Assembly (NCBI GenBank): GCA_026120185.1
Contig: JANUWF010001783.1
Span: 6,665,001 to 6,729,000, forward strand
Direction of reading: 5' to 3'
Length of the DNA stretch: 64,000 nt
Source of the DNA: Voacanga thouarsii
Lineage: Eukaryota > Streptophyta > Magnoliopsida > Gentianales > Apocynaceae
In this document: positions 58,127 through 64,000 of the stretch, piece by piece
Position numbering within the stretch: the first letter of the stretch is position 1
Layout: every line of letters starts with the position of its first letter
Notes under the pieces: model-generated
What the model was told of the DNA's origin: nothing
Databases searched by the model: none
What the model saw: the letters and a program-made list of their open reading frames with translations, nothing else
Position numbers and translations under genes: made by a program

Positions 58127-59819
58127 TGTAGGATTTCTAAATTAACTAATCAGATTAAACGCAGCGGAAAATAGTAAGAAATCCAAGCCACGGATCACGG
58201 GTTTGCAATAGAAACGGGAAAAAGAGAAGATCACGCTTATTACCTCTTGAAGCCGGAATTTAAATTTTTCTTGTTCCAAGAACGCAGGCGCTATCCAGAT
58301 CACAAAACCGGTTCACAGCAGTTCAACTGAAGTCTAAGAAAGAACTCCCTCTAATGATTATCCACACAAGGTCGAACGCTCACAATCTTACAATTCTATG
58401 CTAGTAGAATTTAGGAGGCTAGGGTTTGATTAATAAGAAAGAGACGGCTAGGGTTTGATCAAGAGAGAGGCAGAGAAACGGTTTCTCTGTTATTGCGTGA
58501 ATAGTCTGTATCTCTATCCTAAGGAAACCGTTTTCTTATATTTATAGATTTATAATTACCGTAAATTGTAACTTAGTCCTTCAACGTCCAATTGTCAACA
58601 AATTGGTCCTTGAAGTTTACTTAATTACAATTAGGTCTCATGAATTATAACAAACTTATAATTCACCTATAAATATATTCCCTTCTCTTAATTAACCCCA
58701 CAATATTATCAAATAATATATTTGAGCATTCAAACATTTATTGTGTGTGACCCATTAGGTTTCCTGGTCTTATTGGTAGCATAATATGAATTAATTCTAA
58801 CAATATTATAATTAATAATCCTTAATAAAATAAAGGATTAAATTTATTAATTCTCTAATTAATAAATTCATATATAGCATATCAAGAGCGACATCTAGCA
58901 ATGACTCTTAACCACCCAAAAGTCCAGAAAGTCAAGTGGCTTAACATGAACCTTTCCATAGCAAATTATCAGTGCAATAAACTCCTTTCACCATACAATA
59001 TCTCATTCGATCTAGAGCATGGAATTAGTGCCAACTCCCTCCAGAATATTATTAATTCTGGCCCGAATATTTTAGTACTTGTTCAAGAAATCCATTACTC
59101 GATATGTGTATCAATTGGAACCATTTCCATCATATAGTCGCCTTGGCCAAGGACTTCATGAGTAATGATTTCTACAAGTGGCCTTGAGATATACTCTCCT
59201 ACTATTAGGAGTGGTGAATCCTTTATTGACTTTCTCAACTACTTTCGTTTATTTTACGTTGTACCCAATATCCATCCCATAGGCATCCCTAGATAAGACT
59301 CCAAAGATTAGAATCAAAGTACAACGCTCGTTAAACAAAGTACCTTGGAGATCTCAAGTCTAAGGATACTTGCACACTTGCTATAATGAGATTCTATCAC
59401 TGGCACTAAATAGTTATCCAAGTGATTATCTCGTAGCTAGGTCATCCAATGAACTTGTTCCAAAACAAGCATCCACACGTTAATCCTAAGTATCCCAATA
59501 CTCACGGATATAAGAACCACCGCTTGATCCAATCAAGAGATATAACATGTGCTAGTCTTGGCGTATTAATAATGTCCCATCTTATTAATACTATGACTGT
59601 GGATTATTTAAGTACAAATACTGCATAGTATAATAGGAATCTCACATCATGATCTCTATCATGATTTCCTTAACACTGTGTTGTACTAGAGACTTAATCT
59701 AACGGTTTGTACACATATTTAGATATAACAATCAAACTGAAAGACAAAGAATGCCTCTTATTAATTTAATATGTAATATACATGGTACAAGTGATTGCCT
59801 CTAGAGCACAACACTAACA
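58127..59819 (-). mobile_element. Solo LTR of the Copia-4/5 family, diverged (1693 bp)
   Basis: Perfect duplication ATTAG at 58122-58126 and 59820-59824. On the minus strand it starts TGTTAGTGTTGTGCTCTAGA and ends GAAATCCTACA. It aligns with 19305-21154 but is more diverged, mainly in the last 250 bp. No internal sequence. Confidence 0.92.
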
Positions 59820-59824
59820 ATTAG

Positions 59825-60652
59825 TACAATTTCTTTGATTATGTCCACTCCCATGACAATTTCTGCATCTTGGGAAAGAGTTGGATATATGATAATCTAT
59901 ATCCTAAGGTAACCTTAATGTTTGCAGGTGGCTAAGAAGTTTAGTCCTTATCATTTCTTCTAGAGGTGCTAGCGTAAAAGTTAAAGGTTTCCAAAATTAT
60001 TTAGTTGCCACAAGAAAAAATTGGCTCTTATTTATCAACCTGTAATTCCTTTAAGTATACCACCCTAAAAAAAAGTTAATGGGGTTCTAACCTCTGTGAC
60101 GACATGTTGTAAATCTATGTGAATAAGGTATACCATATATATTCTACTTTTGGCAATTACCTAACTTTTCCCAGTTGATACTGTAAACATTTAGACATCT
60201 ACCTCATTTGTTGCACTGATGATTTGACCCCAAATCTACTAGTTTGTGCATTAAATTCAGTTGCAACATGTCCTCTAATTTTTTCCTCAAAATAATAATA
60301 TAGCTTTCACATTTTAGATAGCAAATGATGTCTTAAATTAGATGCCTCATCTCTATGCTCATTAAAATATTTAACTAATTTCATGAATGAAGTCCAACCA
60401 AATACACTGTTCATTCATTCAGACAAACTAATAGTCATTAAACCATATCTATGTCCTTTATCATCTAACAAAGCCATTTTTCCAAGCCAATTTCAGCAAA
60501 TAGTTGAATGCATCTTCTTTTCGAATTCGGATTTTATCCAAATATGATTAACACTTGGTCCTTTTGAGCTCTAGACTAGTAGCATATATCAAATTTGTTT
60601 ATTAAACTCAGCATAAAAATGTGCCTTGATGTGCCTGAGACAATATCGATGA
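59825..60652 (-). pseudogene. MULE (MuDR-like) transposase remnant
   Basis: On the minus strand from 60652: HRYCLRHIKAHFYAEFNKQ, a stop, then further down LGKMALLDDKGHRYGLMTIS with LSE-stop-MNSVF and NEHRDEASNLRHH. This is the C-terminal part of plant MuDR transposases. Stops and frameshifts are frequent, and below about 60290 only weak traces remain. The rest upstream in the transposase sense is beyond the Copia-7 insertion. No TIR seen. Confidence 0.72.
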
Positions 60653-62348
60653 TGTTAGTGCTATGCCCTAGAGGCAGTCATATGTATTTTGTATATTGTT
60701 CATTTATTAAATAATTCAAGGCATTTTTTTATCTTTCAATTCGTTTTATTTATGTTTGCTTGTGAAAATAACTGTTAGATAAAGTCTCAAGTGCAACATT
60801 GTATTAAGGAAATCATGATGTGAGGTTCATACTACACTATATAGTGTTCGTACTTAAATCATCCATAGTCATAGATTAATGAGATAGGACATCATTAATG
60901 CGTCAAGACTAACACGTGTTATACTTCCTGATTTGATTAAGCAGTGCTTCTCATATCCGTGAGTATTATGATACTCAAAGTTAACATACGGATACTTGTT
61001 ACTTGAACAAGTACATTAGATTACCTAACTATGAGATAATTACGAGAAAAACTATTTAGTGTCAGTGATAGAATCGTATTATAGCAAATGTGCAAGTATA
61101 CTTAAGCTTAAGATTTCTAAGATATTTTGTTTGCTAAGCGTTGTACTTTGATTATAATCTCTAGAGTTCTGACAAGACCGCCTATGGGATGGTTATTGAA
61201 TACAACGTGAAGTAAACGAAAGTAGTTAAGAGGATCAATAAAGGATTCACCACTCATAATAGAAGGAGCAAATATCTCATGGCTACTTGTAAGAATCACT
61301 ACTCAAGAAGTCCTTGGTCAAGGCGATTATGTATTGAAAATAGTTCTAATTGATACACATGATGAGTAATGGATTCCGGGGACAAGTACTAAAATATTCG
61401 GGTCAAAATTAATTATTAATATTTTAGAGGGAGTTGTCACTATTTTGGTACTCTAAACCGAATGAGATATTGTATAGTAAATGGAGTTTATTGCACTATT
61501 ATTTGTTATTGAAAGGCTCAAGTCAAGCCACTTAACATTCTGGACTTTTGGGTTGTCATGATGTACTGCTAGGTGCCACTTAATATGGATTTATTAATTA
61601 GAGAATTAATAAATTAATCATAGTTAGAATTAATAGGTTAATTCTAATTATCATGGATTATTAATCCTAAAAATGTTTGGATTAATTAATATTATGCTAC
61701 CAATAGATTAGGAAACCTAATAGGTCACACACAATAGAGGATTAATGATTTGAAATGTTATTTGATAACATAATAGGATTAATTGCGAGAAGAAGAAGTT
61801 TATGTAGCTAAATTATAAATAGTTATAATTTACAGGCCAAAACATAATTATGAGAACTTATGGGTTTTTATCATAATTATGATGTCCTAAATTGTTTAGG
61901 ATTCTAGAAAAACGCACAGTGTTATATTAGATAACAGAAGATGCGGTTTTTGTGTGGATTATTGATCTATCACAGAAACAGAAACACACCTGTTTCTTCT
62001 TCTTCTTCTTCCCAAAACCCTAGCCGTCTATCGTTTCTTACTAGCACCAGAATTAGGTGGTTCTAGTCTTTGAATCCTTGTGTGGATTTCTGTTGGAAGC
62101 AAGCCTAAATTTGGTTTGTAGTGGCTCAGGTTGAACGTTCAAGAAAATATTATTCTGTTCATTCAAGATTGCGAGGTTGCTGGATTGTGCCTTCAACATC
62201 CAAGAGAAAAATTTTAGACAGAGGAGACAATGCTAAAGGTATTTTTCCTCCTTTTTATGATCTGTTCTTCACAATGATTGATCATTTGGAGGTTATCTCG
62301 GGTTTTATTTCCACTGCGTAATTTGATTACATGCCAAGATAATTAACA
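60653..62348 (+). repeat. Copia-7 5' LTR (1696 bp)
   Basis: Starts TGTTAGTGCTATGCCC and ends GATAATTAACA. It belongs to the Copia-4/5 family and is closest in end sequence to the diverged solo LTR at 58127. It is inserted inside the MULE transposase remnant. Confidence 0.9.
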
Positions 62349-62349
62349 G

Positions 62350-62360
62350 TGGTATCGAGC
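62350..62360 (+). promoter_or_regulatory. Copia-7 primer-binding site
   Basis: TGGTATCGAGC one base after the LTR; one base shorter than TGGTATCAGAGC. Confidence 0.8.
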
Positions 62361-62861
62361 ATCCTTATATGTGATTTACGGACATTTATGCTTGATGAAA
62401 TTGTTTCATAGTATGTTGTCTCTGTTTGTTGTGAAAGCTGTTTCACGTGATATTCAGGGTTCCCTAAAATTTGTTTATGTGAGAAATTTGGCATGTGTTT
62501 TGGAATCGTTTCAAAAATGCATCTTGATTTTGAATAAATCGCTTTGTGGGTTTCGTCTCTGTGAAACGTTTTGTGAAAAATAATCATATTGTTGTTTTGT
62601 CTTCCTCACATTTTGGAATTGTTTTTGAATGCACTAGCATTTTCTATAAATTGGTTTCAGCGAAAAAAAATTAATTTCTGTGCAGAATTTTTTTACAATT
62701 TTATGCATGTTTTCATCTATTTTGGTTTTGTTTTCTGTGAATAGAATGTCTGTTCGTGTGAGTTCTGAGAGTAGAACAAAGACGGAATTAATTCAGAGAA
62801 TTCTCTGAAAATGCAGCAGAATGTTGAAGAAGAAAACCTCAGAAATTGTTTTTGGAGAAAG

Positions 62862-63039
62862 ATGTATGTATGTATGTATGTATGTATGTATGTATGTATG
62901 TATGTATGTATGTATGTATGTATGTATGTATGTATGTATGTATGTATGTATGTATGTATGTATGTATGTATGTATGTATGTATGTATGTATGTATGTATG
63001 TATGTATGTATGTATGTATGTATGTATGTATGTATGTAT
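62862..63039 (+). repeat. (TATG)n microsatellite, about 44 units
   Basis: A nearly perfect tetranucleotide array of 178 bp in the Copia-7 leader. Its HTYI / CMYV open frames on both strands are artefacts. Confidence 0.98.
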
Positions 63040-63296
63040 TGGTCCAAACCACGGCTAGATTCTAGTGAACTGGTCACGGCTTGGACCATTTTGTGTCCAA
63101 ATCTATGGCCAGATTATACCAAGCTAGTCGCAATTTGGCTTTAATTTTAAATTTTTTTTCCTTTTTCAACTTTTCGTTTCACAGAAGGCCCATAATAAAT
63201 TGTTTTTCCAGTTAGACACAATAGTTTCCAAGAAATTTGTTTTTGGGACTAATAGAATTAATTCCCAAAATTTGATTTCGAAAAATAATATACTTT

Positions 63297-63489
63297 CTAA
63301 AATATTGATTTTAGATTATATACTATTTAATTCCTAAAAATGATTTTAGAAATTAATATATTTTCTAAAATATTACTTTTAGATTATATATTATTTTAAT
63401 TCCTAAAAAAATATGATTTTAGCAATTAAAATATTTTCTAATATATTGATTTTACAATTTATTCTATTTTTCCAAAATAGTGATTTTGG
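63297..63489 (+). other. Hairpin array in the Copia-7 leader
   Basis: Short inverted repeats at 63297-63314 (CTAAAAT/ATTTTAG, loop ATTG), 63334-63349 (CTAAAA/TTTTAG), 63365-63382, 63403-63422 and 63472-63489 (CCAAAAT/ATTTTGG, loop AGTG), with a decayed one at 63438. The last equals, in reverse complement, the first hairpin of the Copia-5 array, loop included. Units lie in tandem repeats of about 35-70 nt. Confidence 0.7.
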
Positions 63490-63797
63490 AATTATTTGTT
63501 ATGTTTAATTTTATTTTGAGCATAAAATTAGCATGGTGGTTTGGTTATGAACTAAAGACCCAACTAAATTGTTCATGCATTTTATCACTTTAGTTTTGGA
63601 TTAAATAGGGCACGCGTGTCCTGCCTTCTCTATTTTTCTTGTGTAATTTTTCTTCTCATCTAACTCTCCTCGAATGTAACTCAAGGTTTTTACATTTGAA
63701 TTTTATGTAATTAGATTACATAGGGTAGATAGGATTAGAATTTGTTACAAGTTAAGGAGAAAGTGATCAAGACCAAAAGGAGGACGACAAGACTTTC

Positions 63798-64000
63798 TGT
63801 TGTGTTGTGCCCTAGAGGCAATCACTTGTACATTGTATATGACATAATTTATTTTAATAAAAAGTATTATTTATCTTACAGTTTCTTTTGTTTACTTTAA
63901 GTAATATAACTGTTCGATAAAGTCCCTAGTACAACACTGTGTTAAGAAAATCATGATAAAGATCATGATATGAGATTCTTACTACATTGGATGGTGTTAG
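63798..64000 (+). mobile_element. LTR of the Copia-4/5 family nested in Copia-7 (partial)
   Basis: Starts TGTTGTGTTGTGCCCTAGA after flank CTTTC and matches the first 200 bp of LTR-1 and LTR-2 to the window end. Whether it is a solo LTR or a whole element cannot be seen. Confidence 0.88.

Larger units (their letters stand above)
60653..64000 (+). mobile_element. Copia-7: 5' LTR and leader, open at right edge
   Basis: 5' LTR 60653-62348, primer site at 62350, then a leader collinear with the Copia-4/5 leaders (the block CTGCCTTCTCTATTTTTCTTG near 63620 matches their block near 18270 in reverse complement). The leader is interrupted at 63798 by another LTR before gag is reached. Left flank GATGA, so the same 5 bp should follow the unseen 3' LTR. 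Confidence 0.88.

Noticed and set aside
62717..63144. Long open frames with HTYI and CMYV repeats on both strands
   Set aside because: They are translations of the (TATG)n microsatellite in several frames.
1..64000. CRISPR arrays, operons, phage or bacterial features
   Set aside because: None seen. The DNA is plant nuclear; the only arrays are microsatellites and LTR-internal repeats.

Overview
The window is nuclear DNA of a flowering plant, most likely a eudicot with a large, repeat-rich genome. The evidence is nested Ty1/copia elements with plant-type TGGTATCAGAGCC primer-binding sites, an RTE-type LINE, a MULE transposase remnant, and one plant nuclear gene with introns. I cannot name the species. 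About 54 kb of the 64 kb is identifiable transposon sequence.

Left nest (1-37.6 kb). Copia-1 (minus strand, 1-4295, open to the left) lies next to a gag-protease fragment of Copia-2 (plus, 4296-5287). Copia-2 is cut by Copia-3 (plus, from 5288). The 5' LTR of Copia-3 is split: its first part is 5288 to about 6431, and it resumes at about 23999-24610. The split is filled by LTR-X (minus, a diverged relative of the same LTR), Copia-4 (minus, 6922-21154, TSD TTATC) inside LTR-X, and an RTE LINE (minus, about 22561-23998). Copia-4 is itself cut by three solo LTRs: 8983-10512, 11418-14840, and 11592-13311 nested inside the second. The deepest chain is six levels. The coding part of Copia-3 is 26239-29170. 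Its 3' LTR (29206-35109) is cut by a 4.3-kb solo LTR (29563-33892, TSD GGTCT) and by a second copy of that family (35110-37619).

Middle (37.6-50.1 kb). Copia-5 (minus, a sister of Copia-4) has its 3' LTR at 37620-39350 and carries a third long solo LTR (42396-45561, TSD CATCC) inside its protease. Its 5' leader stops abruptly at about 48222 and joins the gag-protease part of an unrelated Copia-6, whose short 5' LTR is 49785-50093. This is a chimeric or deletion junction.

Gene island (50.1-58.1 kb). A four-exon raffinose synthase (galactinol-sucrose galactosyltransferase, GH36) gene occupies 51430-56637. Exons 2-4 look intact. Exon 1 has lost its expected ATG, carries an in-frame TAG and has a 2-nt net deletion, so I call it a pseudogene unless these are sequence errors. 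Intron 1 contains a foldback repeat.

Right arm (58.1-64 kb). A solo LTR (58127-59819, TSD ATTAG), a MULE transposase remnant (to 60652), and the 5' LTR and leader of Copia-7 (plus, 60653 onward), which is interrupted by another LTR of the same family at 63798.

One LTR family (TGTTAGTGTTGTGCCCTAGAGGC-type start, about 1.7 kb) accounts for eight LTR copies. The least ordinary signals are an array of short covarying hairpins in the leaders of this family, a tRNA-like module at a fixed place in the three long LTRs, and a GC-rich GGCGCC module shared by unrelated elements.
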